Source: Prevotella sp. oral taxon 376 (GTDB lineage: Bacteria; Bacteroidota; Bacteroidia; Bacteroidales; Bacteroidaceae). Taken from it: DNA of 64,000 nucleotides. The translations under genes were made by a program, and so were the position numbers. Below are positions 1 through 9,386 of this stretch, one piece after another (within the stretch, counting starts at the first letter, position 1; every line of letters begins with the position of its first letter). The notes under the pieces were generated by a model, which was given only the letters and a program-made list of their open reading frames with translations, searched no databases and was not told the DNA's origin. Location of the stretch: positions 186,001 through 250,000 of the forward strand of contig NZ_PYXG01000001.1 in assembly GCF_003043945.1 (NCBI RefSeq). Reading direction: 5' to 3'.

Positions 1-1344
1 AGTAGGTACCACATCCTGTGCGGAAATGTTATACCAACCTCCGGCGGTCTTCTTTCCACGATAGTTGTAGCGTTCGCCGTTACCAAGGTTGAAATTAGTA
101 TAGAACGGGAACTTTCCGGTTACGGTAGAGCGCTCGGGAATCCAATTGGAGAAACCGGCGAAAGTTTTCAGCGGAGGCGTGGCACCGTCCCACTCCATCT
201 TATTGCCGGAACTGCTTACTGCAGGACGCCAGATCGGGTTGCGGTTACCGCCGCTGAAAGCACGCTCCAAGAAGCTCTGGTAATTCTCCTGCTGGTTCAT
301 GGCGCCCGCGCCGGAGTTGTAGCTCCAGAAACGGCTGTCCTTATGCTCACCCCAAAGACAGAAGTTCACCTCCTTACCGTCGCCATCATTCATGTAAGAC
401 CAAGATTTATCCAAGTCCTTGATCCAGAAGCCCTGCCATACACCGGAAGCTCCGAGCCCGGCATTGGCATTCTTGGCTGTCTGGGCAGATTGCTTGACAC
501 TATATTCACCGCCATAGTTCAGCATGATGTCAGCTACCTGACCGTCTCTCTCCGTATAGAGATAGTCAACATTCAGATGTGTCAAATAGGCTTGAACAGT
601 ATAGAGACCCAGGTGGAAATTCTTGAAGCCTATCTCCTTGGCATAGCTGTAGAGAGCCTTGTGAAAACTCTTGGTCTCGGAGGGAGAGCCGAGCTCCCAG
701 TTGATGTTCACCCCATCCACGCCGAAATAGAGCAGCATGTGGATAAGCGGCTTCACATATTTATAGCCCTTGTAGTTTGCCGGTGTCTGATCGTTTACGG
801 AGTTGGCACGAGTTGTCCACTGGGTCTTGGCATATAATGTGGAGTAGCCGTCGAAGAATATCGTTCCGCCCAGCATGTCGCAGCCGTTCTTGTGAGCCGC
901 GTCGGTCCATGCGCCTGGAATCTGGCAGATACTGTGGTTCCAACTGCCCCAAAGCGATACATAGTTCCAGAGAGAGAACACATCGCTGTGGAAAACGCCC
1001 GTCGGATAGCCGGCATCGCCACCGCTACCGCTGCCCATAGGCGTGTTCATCCAGAGCTTGCGTCCTGCATAGGTGTCGCCGATGAGGCGATTGTCGTCGC
1101 TGACGGTAGTGCGCTTGTCCACATGCGACTTGATAAACTGAAGATCGGCGTGCGGAATGCCCAAGGCTTCGATTTCTGCGTCCGTAGGATACGGCTTGTT
1201 GTTGGCGAGAGCCTTGTAGAACACTTCCAGCATGTCGGTCCAGTTAACTTTACTGAAGTCGTAGTTTTGAGCTGTGGCCGTTACGGGCTTACCCATTAAC
1301 ATCGCGACCATGGCCAGCATTACCAAAGTAATTTTTTTCTTCAT
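1..1344 (-). CDS. GH85-type endo-beta-N-acetylglucosaminidase (3' end cut by window edge)
   Basis: The reading frame is open from the ATG at 1344 to the window edge, giving 448 codons without a stop; the C-terminus is missing. The N-terminus (MKKKITLVMLAMVAMLMG) is a signal peptide. Around residues 203-220 the protein reads YFGVDGVNINWELGSP, matching the GH85 active-site strand in which an Asn and a Glu two residues apart (here N215 and E217) act in substrate-assisted hydrolysis. GH85 enzymes cut the chitobiose core of N-glycans between the two GlcNAc residues. It follows susD on the same strand after a 275-bp gap, so it is probably the glycosidase of this SusCD locus. Family membership rests on motif and overall resemblance; the assignment is probable, the exact substrate is inferred. 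Confidence 0.72.
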   Translation of the reverse strand, partial: MKKKITLVMLAMVAMLMGKPVTATAQNYDFSKVNWTDMLEVFYKALANNKPYPTDAEIEALGIPHADLQFIKSHVDKRTTVSDDNRLIGDTYAGRKLWMNTPMGSGSGGDAGYPTGVFHSDVFSLWNYVSLWGSWNHSICQIPGAWTDAAHKNGCDMLGGTIFFDGYSTLYAKTQWTTRANSVNDQTPANYKGYKYVKPLIHMLLYFGVDGVNINWELGSPSETKSFHKALYSYAKEIGFKNFHLGLYTVQAYLTHLNVDYLYTERDGQVADIMLNYGGEYSVKQSAQTAKNANAGLGASGVWQGFWIKDLDKSWSYMNDGDGKEVNFCLWGEHKDSRFWSYNSGAGAMNQQENYQSFLERAFSGGNRNPIWRPAVSSSGNKMEWDGATPPLKTFAGFSNWIPERSTVTGKFPFYTNFNLGNGERYNYRGKKTAGGWYNISAQDVVPT

Positions 1345-1619
1345 GATTAATAATGTTTTTTAGTCCATCTAATCCTCTCTTCCCTCCTCGTTCGAGGCAT
1401 TTGTGGGGAAACGGATTGTCATGGGTGTTTGAGGTTTGTTATTAAATTGTTGTTAGTTGTTAGTTTTTTCTTCTTTGTTTTTGTCTCCTTCTCTAAAATT
1501 ATTACTGATTATGAGCCTTTTGTTGATATATAGTTTCTCCGCCCGTAATCCCTATTCCCCTTTTGGGAGGACCGGAGGCAAAGAACCTCACCAGCCCTCC
1601 CGAAAGACCGGAACAGGTT
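1345..1619. other. Gap between susD and the GH85 gene
   Basis: No gene is seen here. An imperfect GC-rich inverted repeat lies around 1564-1602 (GGGAGG...CCTCCC type arms) just past the susD stop. It could attenuate or process the transcript between susD and the glycosidase. No clear Bacteroidetes -7 box was found before the GH85 start, so read-through from susCD is the simplest reading. Confidence 0.3.
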
Positions 1620-3440
1620 TTAGAAATTATCCTTATTCACATCCCACCAGAGGCGTGTAGCCTGCTCGTCAGCTCCGCCAAGGGCTTTAAGTCCTGTGGT
1701 GGTAACATCCAGGAGTACCGACTGGTCGGAAGTGTCGGGAAATGGCAGACGACGGATGATGTCCCCCTCGTCCAATGAGCCATCACCGTCCTCAGGGTTC
1801 AGCACATCGAAGAGACGGGGGTATCCTGTGCGTCGCAAGTCAACCCATGCCTCAAAGCTGACGGGGAAGCCCGTAATCCATTTCTGGGTGATGATCTTCT
1901 CAAGCTTCACCTCCTTAGAATCTCCCTCATTCCATTTCACGCCGATAGTAATCTCGCTCTGTATGGGGTCGGTCTCGCCCGTGGGGTCGACATAAGTAAA
2001 GGGCGTGGCGCTCTCCTGTGCCATATATGTATCCAAAGCTTCCTCATATTTCCCCTTGAGCAATCCCGTCACACGGTCTTGTATATCGCCCGCGCGGATA
2101 CCCTGCTCATAGAAGTCTTTGGCCGAACCGCCCATATTCCATCCTCTCACGGCACCCTCGGCACGCAGGAAACACACCTCGGAAAGCTTCATCAGATAGA
2201 GCGGAGCTTGCATGATATAGAGCTGGTTAATCTTTGAGAAGCCGTTATAAGGATTGGTAGGTCCGTTCTGTTCCTTCTCCACATATGTTCCGGTGCGTAT
2301 TCCCTTATAGTCTGTACCAGGCTTAAGTTCATAGTTGGGATTGTCGGAAGGTACATTATTATTCCAAATGCGCTCGTTCTTCTCAAAAAGCAGGTTGAGG
2401 AAGGGATGGTTGAGACCCTTGAGCACCTGCTCCATGCCTGCGCTCATGCGCATATCGCCCCAAGAGTTCCATCCCTCTATGAGCGGCGACTGGAATCCGA
2501 GCATCGAGCCATAGAGTGCCATCTCGTGAGCCTCAGTCTCTACGACTCCGCCGGCCACGGCCTCTTCGGCCCACCGTTTAGCCTTGCCGGGATCCACCTT
2601 CACGATGTGCATGGCCATGCGCAGCTTCAGCGAGTTGGCAAAGCGCACGAAGACATCCAAGTCGGTGTAGCCCTTGTTTATGCCCTCCATGTTGATAGGC
2701 ACAAGGCGCACCAGCCGCTCGAGAATGGGCTTGCGATACCATTCCTCCTTCTGGGGGAAATAGCGCAGACAGTTGACGATGGTGTCGATGTTGGCCTCTA
2801 CGGTGTTGTATATGGTTTCGAGATCATTGTAGATATAGGGATGAGCCTGCCTGTTGGTCTTGATGTCCTGATAAGGCAGCGGCCCATAGATATCGGCAAC
2901 CTCAAGGGCAGCGTAGTCGTAGATCAGCAGGAATATCGCCTTAATCTCGGGCAACTTGTCTATCGCTTCCATATTCAATAGGGGTACTATGGGTGCCTCC
3001 ACAAAGTGGAACGCGCCATAGGCACCACCGTAAGCCTTCTGGTGGATAGAATAAGAAGTCTCTATATCAATACCCGAATAAGGGAAGTTGACATGAGGTA
3101 TTACACCATACTGGGCATACTGATCCGCGCCCAGCATAAACTGGTACTGATACTGATGCGTACCGGGCAACTCTCCCTTTTTTCCGCCGCGCAAGGCGTA
3201 CACTCCACCCGTAGCCACGCCAAAGTTTGTCTCACAGGCCTTCATGGCCGCTTCGAAATCGTCCTTGGTAATGGTGCCCCGATAGCCGATGGAGTCTACC
3301 TGTCCTCGGCGCGTAACTTTCTCCACATTCGACTGGGTCTGGTTAAACTCCGCGCCAGTAACATCGAAATCGAGACAGGAACCGAGCATGAGTCCCGCAA
3401 AGGAGAACGCCATGAATTTTCCTATATTTTCAAGTTTCAT
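1620..3440 (-). CDS. SusD/RagB-family outer-membrane glycan-binding lipoprotein
   Basis: SusD proteins are surface lipoproteins that cap a SusC transporter and bind glycan. The protein begins MKLENIGKFMAFSFAGLMLGSC, a lipoprotein signal with the acylated Cys at residue 22. An in-frame ATG exists 24 nt upstream (3464), directly after the susC stop, but the internal ATG gives the better signal peptide. The segment GTHQYQYQFMLGADQYAQYG about 90 residues in is typical of the SusD-like group 2 family (PF12771 type). At about 606 residues the length fits. It is packed directly against susC, so the two form one transcript and one complex. Ligand specificity cannot be read from the sequence; the adjacent GH85 points to N-glycan fragments. 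Confidence 0.92.
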   Translation of the reverse strand: MKLENIGKFMAFSFAGLMLGSCLDFDVTGAEFNQTQSNVEKVTRRGQVDSIGYRGTITKDDFEAAMKACETNFGVATGGVYALRGGKKGELPGTHQYQYQFMLGADQYAQYGVIPHVNFPYSGIDIETSYSIHQKAYGGAYGAFHFVEAPIVPLLNMEAIDKLPEIKAIFLLIYDYAALEVADIYGPLPYQDIKTNRQAHPYIYNDLETIYNTVEANIDTIVNCLRYFPQKEEWYRKPILERLVRLVPINMEGINKGYTDLDVFVRFANSLKLRMAMHIVKVDPGKAKRWAEEAVAGGVVETEAHEMALYGSMLGFQSPLIEGWNSWGDMRMSAGMEQVLKGLNHPFLNLLFEKNERIWNNNVPSDNPNYELKPGTDYKGIRTGTYVEKEQNGPTNPYNGFSKINQLYIMQAPLYLMKLSEVCFLRAEGAVRGWNMGGSAKDFYEQGIRAGDIQDRVTGLLKGKYEEALDTYMAQESATPFTYVDPTGETDPIQSEITIGVKWNEGDSKEVKLEKIITQKWITGFPVSFEAWVDLRRTGYPRLFDVLNPEDGDGSLDEGDIIRRLPFPDTSDQSVLLDVTTTGLKALGGADEQATRLWWDVNKDNF

Positions 3441-3464
3441 AGTCATTTGCTTTAAATAAGTCAT

Positions 3465-6400
3465 TTAGAAATTCATTTTTACCGAGAATCCGTAGGAGCG
3501 TGTAGAGGGCATGTTGTAAAGCTCAAAGGCACCGAGACCGTTCTGCGTGGAAAGAGACACATCCGGATCGGTCGGTGAGTCCTTGTAGATAAAGAACAAG
3601 TTGCGCGCGATGAACGAACAGTTAAGATTCCGGTTGAGTCCGAAAAGATTGCGGAAAGTATAGCCTAACGACAACTCACGCATACGGAAATTGGTTGCGC
3701 TGTAGATATAGTCGATGGGGCTGTTTGCCGAACCGATAGCCTCATAGTAAGTCTTTATGGGCACAATGCGTCCGCTGCCGTCGGGAAGCTCCATTCCCGG
3801 GGCGTTACGATATTTCGTAGCCACGATGTTGTTCTGCTCCGCATAGAGACGGGCATCGGCCGAACGCTGTGAGAAGCCATATTTGTCGAACTGCTGCTCA
3901 GTGAGTGAGATCACCTTGCCACCGATGCGCCCGTTGATAAGGAACGAGAGGCTTAGCTCCTTCCAGTTGAAGGTGTTGCTCCAGCCCATCTGCCAATTGG
4001 CATTCATATTGCCGATATACATCAGCTTACCGCTCTTGTCCATCCTCGGCTTCCCCTTGGAATTGAGCTTGATATGCCCCTTGTCATCACGAGCGAAGTC
4101 TGCGATGTACATATCGCCGATGGATCCGCCCTTCTTGTAGATGACATGCGTTCCGGCCACACGCTGCTCAATGAGACGCTCGTGGCCTTCCGGGTCGAGG
4201 GCAGTATTGAGAATTCTGTTATGGTTATAAGACACATTGTAGCTCGTACGCCAACGCAGCCACTTGAAAGGCTTGAAGTCGTAGCCAATGGTTGCCTCTA
4301 TTCCCTGGTTGCGTACCTTGGCGGAGTTGAGAGCCTGGGTAAGTCCGGTGCCGGTTCCCACAGTCATGTAAAGATGGCTCATGACAGCATTATAGTAAGT
4401 AAGGTCGAAGCTCAGTCGGTTATTCAACCACAAACTCTCAATACCGGTCTCGAAAGAGCGGGTCTTCTCTGGACGCGGATCGGCGAACTGCGCATACTGG
4501 CTGCCCTGTGTGGCACCGGTCTGCAGATTTTTCTCCACGGCATTATAAGCGATATTGGGAATCGAGTTACCCACCTCGGAATACGATACACGGTACTTCA
4601 GGTAGTTGATGGGCTTCGGCAATTTGAATACCTTACTGAGAATGGTATTGGCTCCGATGCCGAAATAGCCATAGTTGTCAGTCTTGGCAATGCCTCCAAG
4701 TTTGAAGAAGCGGAAGGGGCGATACCAGTCGCGGCGATAGGAGCCGTCGAAGTATACCATGTCCTTCCACCCCAGCTGTGCGGTAAAGAGCCAGGCGCGA
4801 TCCCAGTTGGAACTCTTGGAAGCCGTGGTGGCTCCCATGCCTCCGGCACTCACATCAAAGTAGTTGACAATAGTGGGCAGCTCCTGCATATTTCGGTCGA
4901 AGAAAGAGGCTACGACATCGGTACCCTTATACTCGCCCTTCACGGTGTGTCCTACCCATCCTGCCGTAGCCGATACAGCGTAGTCGCCGAAAGTCTTGTT
5001 ATAGTTGAGCAGATAGTCGATATATATATCGGTGGTCTTGCTGTCGCTATTCCAATAGCGTCCGTAGTCCTGCATCGTCGAGGGAAGGAAGGTGGTGGCA
5101 TACTGGCGGCTGTCGTTGTTGTAGCGGGTATAGTCATAATTGACGCGTGCCTGGAACGAGAGACCGTCGTAAATATCCAGATTTCCCGATATGGTACCCC
5201 ATATACGGTCTTCCTTCTGGCGGGATCTATTCATGTTTATAAGCCAGTAGGGGTTGTTCTGAGCAGAGCTCATGAAGACCCAGTCCTGGCGCGGGCCAGT
5301 AAGCGGCGTAGTTCCCGCAGTATAGACATAGTTTCCGTTCAGCTGTTTGTAGTATCCCCGTACATTGCTGATCCATCCGGCATTGTTCGTTACATAGTTG
5401 TTTCGATAGTAGTTCATGTCGACATTGCGCGGGGTAAGGTAAAGATGATAGATCGGGTTGCCTACCGTGCCGCCGCCCGGACGGTTGCGGGTAATGGTCT
5501 GCGCATAGTTAAGCGACACCTCCACCTTCAGCCGGTCAAAGAACTTATAGCTCTGGCGCAGACTGACCGTGTTTCGGTTATAGTTATTGTTACGCATGAG
5601 CCCCTTGGCATGGCTGTTGGCCATGGAGAAATAGATGGTCATCTTCTCCGTGCCGCCCGACAGCGAGAGCGAGTTATTGGTGGTAACGCCCGTGCGGAAA
5701 AACTTGTCCACTTCGTTCTGCGCATAGTTGCGTAAATGGATATCATGGCTGGCATCAGCACCGAAATTAGTGGTGTTGAGCGGTGCGCTGAAAGTCAACT
5801 GATTCTCGGGAAGAGTGCCGATTTTAGGCCCCCATCCATCGGGAGTAAGACCATTGGACGACACCGTCCCTCCATAGACATTCTGTATCTTCGGTGTCAT
5901 GAGCGGAGTATCAAATGTGATGTTGGAAGTAACATTGATATCGAGACGCCCCTCACGACCTTTCTTGGTAGTAATCATCACCACGCCGTTGGCAGCCACC
6001 GAACCATAGAGGGCCGCGGCGTTGGCTCCCTTGAGCACATTGATCGACTCAATATCGTCGGGGTTGAGGAGCGAGAGGGGATCAGAGCCCTCGGACATAC
6101 CGCTATAAGTGAATCCCTCGCCATTCATATCACGGCGTCCACGAGCACCGTTGCTCATAGGCACGCCGTCGACCACAATCAGCGGAGAGCTATTCCCCAA
6201 AATAGACTTGGCGCCGCGAAGCACGATTTTCGTACCACCGCCGGCACCGCCGGCACTCGGCGTGATGGTCAGGCCGGACACCTTTCCCTCGAGCGAGTTG
6301 GCGATATTGGGGTCCTGCACCTTCATGAAGTCTTCCGCCTTCACCCTCTGGGTAGCGTAGGTGAGCGACTCTTCCTTGCGCTGGATACCCATGGCGGTAA

Positions 6401-7016
6401 CCACGACATCGTTCAGCGTGAGGGCCTCCTCGCGCATCACGAGGTCGATCTTGGTACGACCCTGCATGGCCACCTCCTGCGTGCCGTAGCCCACATAAGA
6501 GTAGACCAGAACGGGATTGGCCTCCTCCGTCGTGAAGGAATAATGGCCATCGATGTCGGTAACGGCACCGTGAGAGGTACCCTTCACCATCACGCTAACG
6601 CCGATGAGAGGCTCGCCGTTCGCATCGGTAACCGTTCCCGCGATGGTGCGAGGCTCTCCCGGTTTCTGGCTCGCAGACTTCTTGGGCTGTGCCTGGGAAC
6701 CTTCCCTGGAGAGGTAGACCACATTGTCTATGATCTTGTAGGAAATGCCCGTACCGGCAAAGAGCTTGTCGAGTACGCTCTTCAGCGGCTCGTTCTTGGC
6801 CTGGATTTCGTTGACTTCCAGCTTAGCCAAGTCGTCGTTGTAGAAGAAACGATACTTCGAGTTCGTCTTAAGCTGGTTGATCACTGTCTCTAACTTGGCG
6901 CGCTTGGTAGACAGATTCACCTGCGCAGAGACCCGGGAAACCGGCACGCACAGGAGAAAAAGCACGATAAAGGCCTTGCATAGCACCAAGCCGCGTTCAT
7001 AGTTTTTCTTGTCCAT
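3465..7016 (-). CDS. SusC/RagA-family TonB-dependent transporter with STN signalling domain
   Basis: The 1183-residue outer-membrane transporter has, in order, a signal peptide (residues 1-31), an STN domain (about 36-110), a carboxypeptidase-D-like regulatory domain (about 126-205, with the GTVTDANGEPLIGVSV motif), a plug with LRGAKSILGNSSPLIVVDGVPM (about 265-290) and a beta-barrel ending in Met-Asn-Phe, as expected for BAM-inserted barrels. TonB energises import of the glycan passed from SusD. The STN domain marks this as a transducing transporter that talks to an inner-membrane FecR anti-sigma factor; the sigma/FecR pair lies divergently 360 bp away. A 553-codon frame on the opposite strand (4074-5735) is only a shadow of this gene. 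Confidence 0.95.
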   Translation of the reverse strand: MDKKNYERGLVLCKAFIVLFLLCVPVSRVSAQVNLSTKRAKLETVINQLKTNSKYRFFYNDDLAKLEVNEIQAKNEPLKSVLDKLFAGTGISYKIIDNVVYLSREGSQAQPKKSASQKPGEPRTIAGTVTDANGEPLIGVSVMVKGTSHGAVTDIDGHYSFTTEEANPVLVYSYVGYGTQEVAMQGRTKIDLVMREEALTLNDVVVTAMGIQRKEESLTYATQRVKAEDFMKVQDPNIANSLEGKVSGLTITPSAGGAGGGTKIVLRGAKSILGNSSPLIVVDGVPMSNGARGRRDMNGEGFTYSGMSEGSDPLSLLNPDDIESINVLKGANAAALYGSVAANGVVMITTKKGREGRLDINVTSNITFDTPLMTPKIQNVYGGTVSSNGLTPDGWGPKIGTLPENQLTFSAPLNTTNFGADASHDIHLRNYAQNEVDKFFRTGVTTNNSLSLSGGTEKMTIYFSMANSHAKGLMRNNNYNRNTVSLRQSYKFFDRLKVEVSLNYAQTITRNRPGGGTVGNPIYHLYLTPRNVDMNYYRNNYVTNNAGWISNVRGYYKQLNGNYVYTAGTTPLTGPRQDWVFMSSAQNNPYWLINMNRSRQKEDRIWGTISGNLDIYDGLSFQARVNYDYTRYNNDSRQYATTFLPSTMQDYGRYWNSDSKTTDIYIDYLLNYNKTFGDYAVSATAGWVGHTVKGEYKGTDVVASFFDRNMQELPTIVNYFDVSAGGMGATTASKSSNWDRAWLFTAQLGWKDMVYFDGSYRRDWYRPFRFFKLGGIAKTDNYGYFGIGANTILSKVFKLPKPINYLKYRVSYSEVGNSIPNIAYNAVEKNLQTGATQGSQYAQFADPRPEKTRSFETGIESLWLNNRLSFDLTYYNAVMSHLYMTVGTGTGLTQALNSAKVRNQGIEATIGYDFKPFKWLRWRTSYNVSYNHNRILNTALDPEGHERLIEQRVAGTHVIYKKGGSIGDMYIADFARDDKGHIKLNSKGKPRMDKSGKLMYIGNMNANWQMGWSNTFNWKELSLSFLINGRIGGKVISLTEQQFDKYGFSQRSADARLYAEQNNIVATKYRNAPGMELPDGSGRIVPIKTYYEAIGSANSPIDYIYSATNFRMRELSLGYTFRNLFGLNRNLNCSFIARNLFFIYKDSPTDPDVSLSTQNGLGAFELYNMPSTRSYGFSVKMNF

Positions 7017-7376
7017 GATTGGAGTAAAATAGTTTAATGTTTAAGTTATTAATTCAACAAGTTTAGATTACCGTTCTTTAGAAATAACAAACCAATGCAC
7101 AAAATTGCTTAGCACAAATCGTTTTTTCTGAAAAATATTTTTCTCATACCTTGATTTTATTACTGCCAATATCCGGAATCGGCATGAAGGCGATGTTAAA
7201 TAAATTAAAATCAAATGCCACCTTATTGCGAATATGACTTTAAAAGTGTAAATTTGGCAATTAGATTCACAGAAGACGAATTCCACGGAACTTGCCGCTT
7301 GATTTTGCCTTTACCTTAAAAAGAAAAGCATGAACGGCCGTGGAAGTGAACTTTTTGTTAACAGAAAGCGATATAG
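7017..7376. other. Divergent control region between susC and the ECF sigma gene
   Basis: AT-rich, 360 bp, no gene. It should carry the ECF-dependent promoter for susCD on the minus strand, which I could not recognise by eye, and the promoter of the sigma operon on the plus strand (TAAATTTG at 7249-7256). A 72-codon minus frame at 7068-7286 has no coding character. Confidence 0.5.
7249..7256 (+). promoter_or_regulatory. Bacteroidetes -7 box before the ECF sigma gene
   Basis: TAAATTTG matches the Bacteroidetes primary-sigma -7 consensus TAnnTTTG. It leaves a leader of roughly 115 nt before the sigma factor start at 7377, so the sigma gene is probably expressed from the housekeeping sigma and not only by autoregulation. 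Confidence 0.45.
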
Positions 7377-7907
7377 ATGAGCATTACTGAAGATGAATTT
7401 AGGCTGATATTCAGGGAGCTATATCCCCAGATGGCCTATTATGCACTGCAGTTGGTGGACGAGGACGAAATGAAAGACATTGTCCAGGAGGCTTTCGTGG
7501 AGCTATGGAAACACCGAAACTCCATAGCCGACGACAGCCACCTCAAGGCTTTCCTGTATCGCACCGTCTACAATCGAGCCCTGAACAGCCTGAAGCATCA
7601 GACCATTGTCAAGGGACATTCAGGGATATTAGAGGACATAGAGGCCCGCAGGATGAGATTCTACAGCCCCGACCATAACGATGTGATGCAAGCCATAGAA
7701 AACCAGGAGCTGCACGGCCAGATAGAGACGGCCATCCGGAGGCTGCCCGACAAATGCCGCCAGGCCTTCGTCATGAGCTACCTCCACGAGATGAAGAACA
7801 AGGAGATTGCCGATGTCATGGAAGTATCGGTGCGCACGGTGGACGCACATATCTACAAGGCACTTAAGCTCCTGCGCAACGACTTATCTTATCTGAAACA
7901 CAAATAA
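7377..7907 (+). CDS. ECF-type RNA polymerase sigma factor
   Basis: The 176-residue protein has the two-domain ECF layout. Region 2 lies at about residues 10-75 (FRELYPQMAYYALQL, then DEDEMKDIVQEAFVELW, the -10-recognition helix region). Region 4 lies at about 120-172, with LPDKCRQAFVMSYLHEM and the helix-turn-helix EIADVMEVSVRTVDAHIYKA. It directs RNA polymerase to target promoters once released from its anti-sigma factor. The FecR-like gene follows 93 bp downstream and the STN-containing SusC is divergent, a standard Bacteroidetes cell-surface-signalling arrangement. Its likely target is the susCD-GH85 operon; this is inferred from position. Confidence 0.95.
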   Translation: MSITEDEFRLIFRELYPQMAYYALQLVDEDEMKDIVQEAFVELWKHRNSIADDSHLKAFLYRTVYNRALNSLKHQTIVKGHSGILEDIEARRMRFYSPDHNDVMQAIENQELHGQIETAIRRLPDKCRQAFVMSYLHEMKNKEIADVMEVSVRTVDAHIYKALKLLRNDLSYLKHK

Positions 7908-8000
7908 ACATATTTTATATTTTCAGGAGTAAGCTATTTTGGGCCGACAATTGTTTCTCTAATAACGAGACAAGGAAAAAATACAACTAACAAGACACGA

Positions 8001-8999
8001 ATGAAGGATATCAATCATAAGCTCATCAAGGACTATATATTGGGGAAATGCTCTGACAGGGAGCTCAGCCAGCTGCACGAATGGCTCTCGGAGACGCCCG
8101 AAAACGAAGACGCGCTCTTCAGGGCGGAGCTCCTCTATCGCCAAGGCAAAGGTCGCCGGCCTCTTTCCGGAAAAGCCCTTGACAAGGCGGAGGCAGAGCT
8201 ATTTGGTGAAATACACCGCTACGAGACACGCCGTACTACGACCCGCCACCTGAGCATCCTGCGCTATGCCGCCGTCGGACTGCTTGTTCTGGTCGGAGGC
8301 GTCGTCGCCCTATGGAACTACTACGGCCGCACCGAGATGATTCATATAACGGCGTCTGCCACGAAAGCGATGGAGCTCACGCTGCCCGATCATTCCAAGG
8401 TATGGCTCAACAAGAACGGTTCTATCAGCTATCCGAAGGCATTCAATGGTAAGGAGCGTCGCATAGAACTTTCGGGCGAAGCCCTGTTCAGCGTAACCAA
8501 GAACCCCGCCAGGCCGTTCATCGTAAGCAGCCATGGCGTCAGCGCGCGTGTCCTGGGCACCGTCTTTAATTTCAATACACTCTGCAAGAACAACCACGAG
8601 GAAGTGAGCCTGCTGGAAGGAAGCCTTGAGATAACAGGCAACCACGGCGAGGGAAAAATCGTCATACAGCCCAATCAGAAAGCCATTATCGACAAGGCGC
8701 GGCACACCATGGAGGTGAAGGATGTCTATGCGCCCCTCGAGGCAGTATGGCACGACGGCATGATACCGTTTCGCAACATGTCGGTCAGGGACATCGCCCA
8801 TGTGCTGGAAAACCTGTATGGCGTAGAGATAGACCTCTCCGCGGGGCTTGACCGCCGCTCCACCTATTCCGGATACATACGCCGCGGCGACAAGATTGAC
8901 GATGTGCTCGACGCACTCTCCTACTCCGTGCCCTTCACCTACAAGCGCAGAGGCAACGCCGTAACGCTCTACGGACGACGGAAAGGCGCGGCGCAATAA
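8001..8999 (+). CDS. FecR-family anti-sigma factor
   Basis: This 332-residue inner-membrane protein has a cytoplasmic N-terminal part (about 1-84) expected to hold the sigma factor, one transmembrane helix (about 85-108, LSILRYAAVGLLVLVGGVVALW), a periplasmic FecR domain (about 115-215, including LSGEALFSVTKNPARPFIV and GTVFNF) and a C-terminal DUF4974/STN-like domain (about 255-325, MSVRDIAHVLENLYGVEIDLS) that would dock with the STN domain of SusC. It follows the sigma gene on the same strand and should release the sigma factor when the transporter binds its glycan. Downstream lies the first 22-bp repeat array. Confidence 0.93.
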   Translation: MKDINHKLIKDYILGKCSDRELSQLHEWLSETPENEDALFRAELLYRQGKGRRPLSGKALDKAEAELFGEIHRYETRRTTTRHLSILRYAAVGLLVLVGGVVALWNYYGRTEMIHITASATKAMELTLPDHSKVWLNKNGSISYPKAFNGKERRIELSGEALFSVTKNPARPFIVSSHGVSARVLGTVFNFNTLCKNNHEEVSLLEGSLEITGNHGEGKIVIQPNQKAIIDKARHTMEVKDVYAPLEAVWHDGMIPFRNMSVRDIAHVLENLYGVEIDLSAGLDRRSTYSGYIRRGDKIDDVLDALSYSVPFTYKRRGNAVTLYGRRKGAAQ

Positions 9000-9386
9000 C
9001 GCTCTCCGATGTCGCTGGCCGCGAGGATAGCCGCCGGCCGCAACGGAAGAAACTACCCCCACCCGCATCGCAAACGGCAAACGATAGAATTACAAGCCGC
9101 GTGTAACACGATTACACGCGGCTTGTAATGTCATTACTAACGGTTAGTAACGATATTACCAGCCGTTGGCAAGCCTTTGGTCTACCTTCCCCGCCTTTCC
9201 TGCCAACCATTGCCCGTCGGGCCCGCCGGCAGTGGAAAATCGGCAGGAATGCACATGCTTGACTGACAGAAATAGGCCTTATGACCACACGCCACGATTT
9301 TTTCCCGTCAAAACCTTCCTTTTCTTCAAAAAAATGAGTAAATTTACAGCGAAAAAGAAAAATGCCCTATCAATACATATCTATAT
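9000..9386. other. Intergenic region carrying repeat array A
   Basis: This 387-bp gap lies between the anti-sigma gene and the mutarotase remnant. Repeat array A occupies 9090-9172. The rest shows no convincing gene; a 74-codon plus frame at 9166-9390 has no family resemblance and overlaps the array. Confidence 0.6.
9090..9172. repeat. Array A: 22-bp-period palindromic repeat, 3 units plus 1 decayed
   Basis: Seventeen-bp cores start at 9090, 9112, 9134 and 9156, exactly 22 bp apart: TTACAAGCCGCGTGTAA, TTACACGCGGCTTGTAA, TTACTAACGGTTAGTAA, and a decayed TTACCAGCCGTTGGCAA. Five-bp spacers (CACGA, TGTCA, CGATA) separate them. Unit 2 is the exact reverse complement of unit 1, so the pair could also fold as a 17-bp stem with a 5-nt loop. 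There is no U-tract, so it is not a typical terminator. Four sister arrays occur elsewhere in the window. Confidence 0.9.

Noticed and set aside
4074..5735. 553-codon plus-strand frame
   Set aside because: It lies opposite susC, has no domain and low-complexity Ile/Val/His-rich sequence; it is a shadow of the real gene.
5736..6893. 385-codon plus-strand frame
   Set aside because: Also antisense to susC, with His/Arg-rich sequence without family resemblance.
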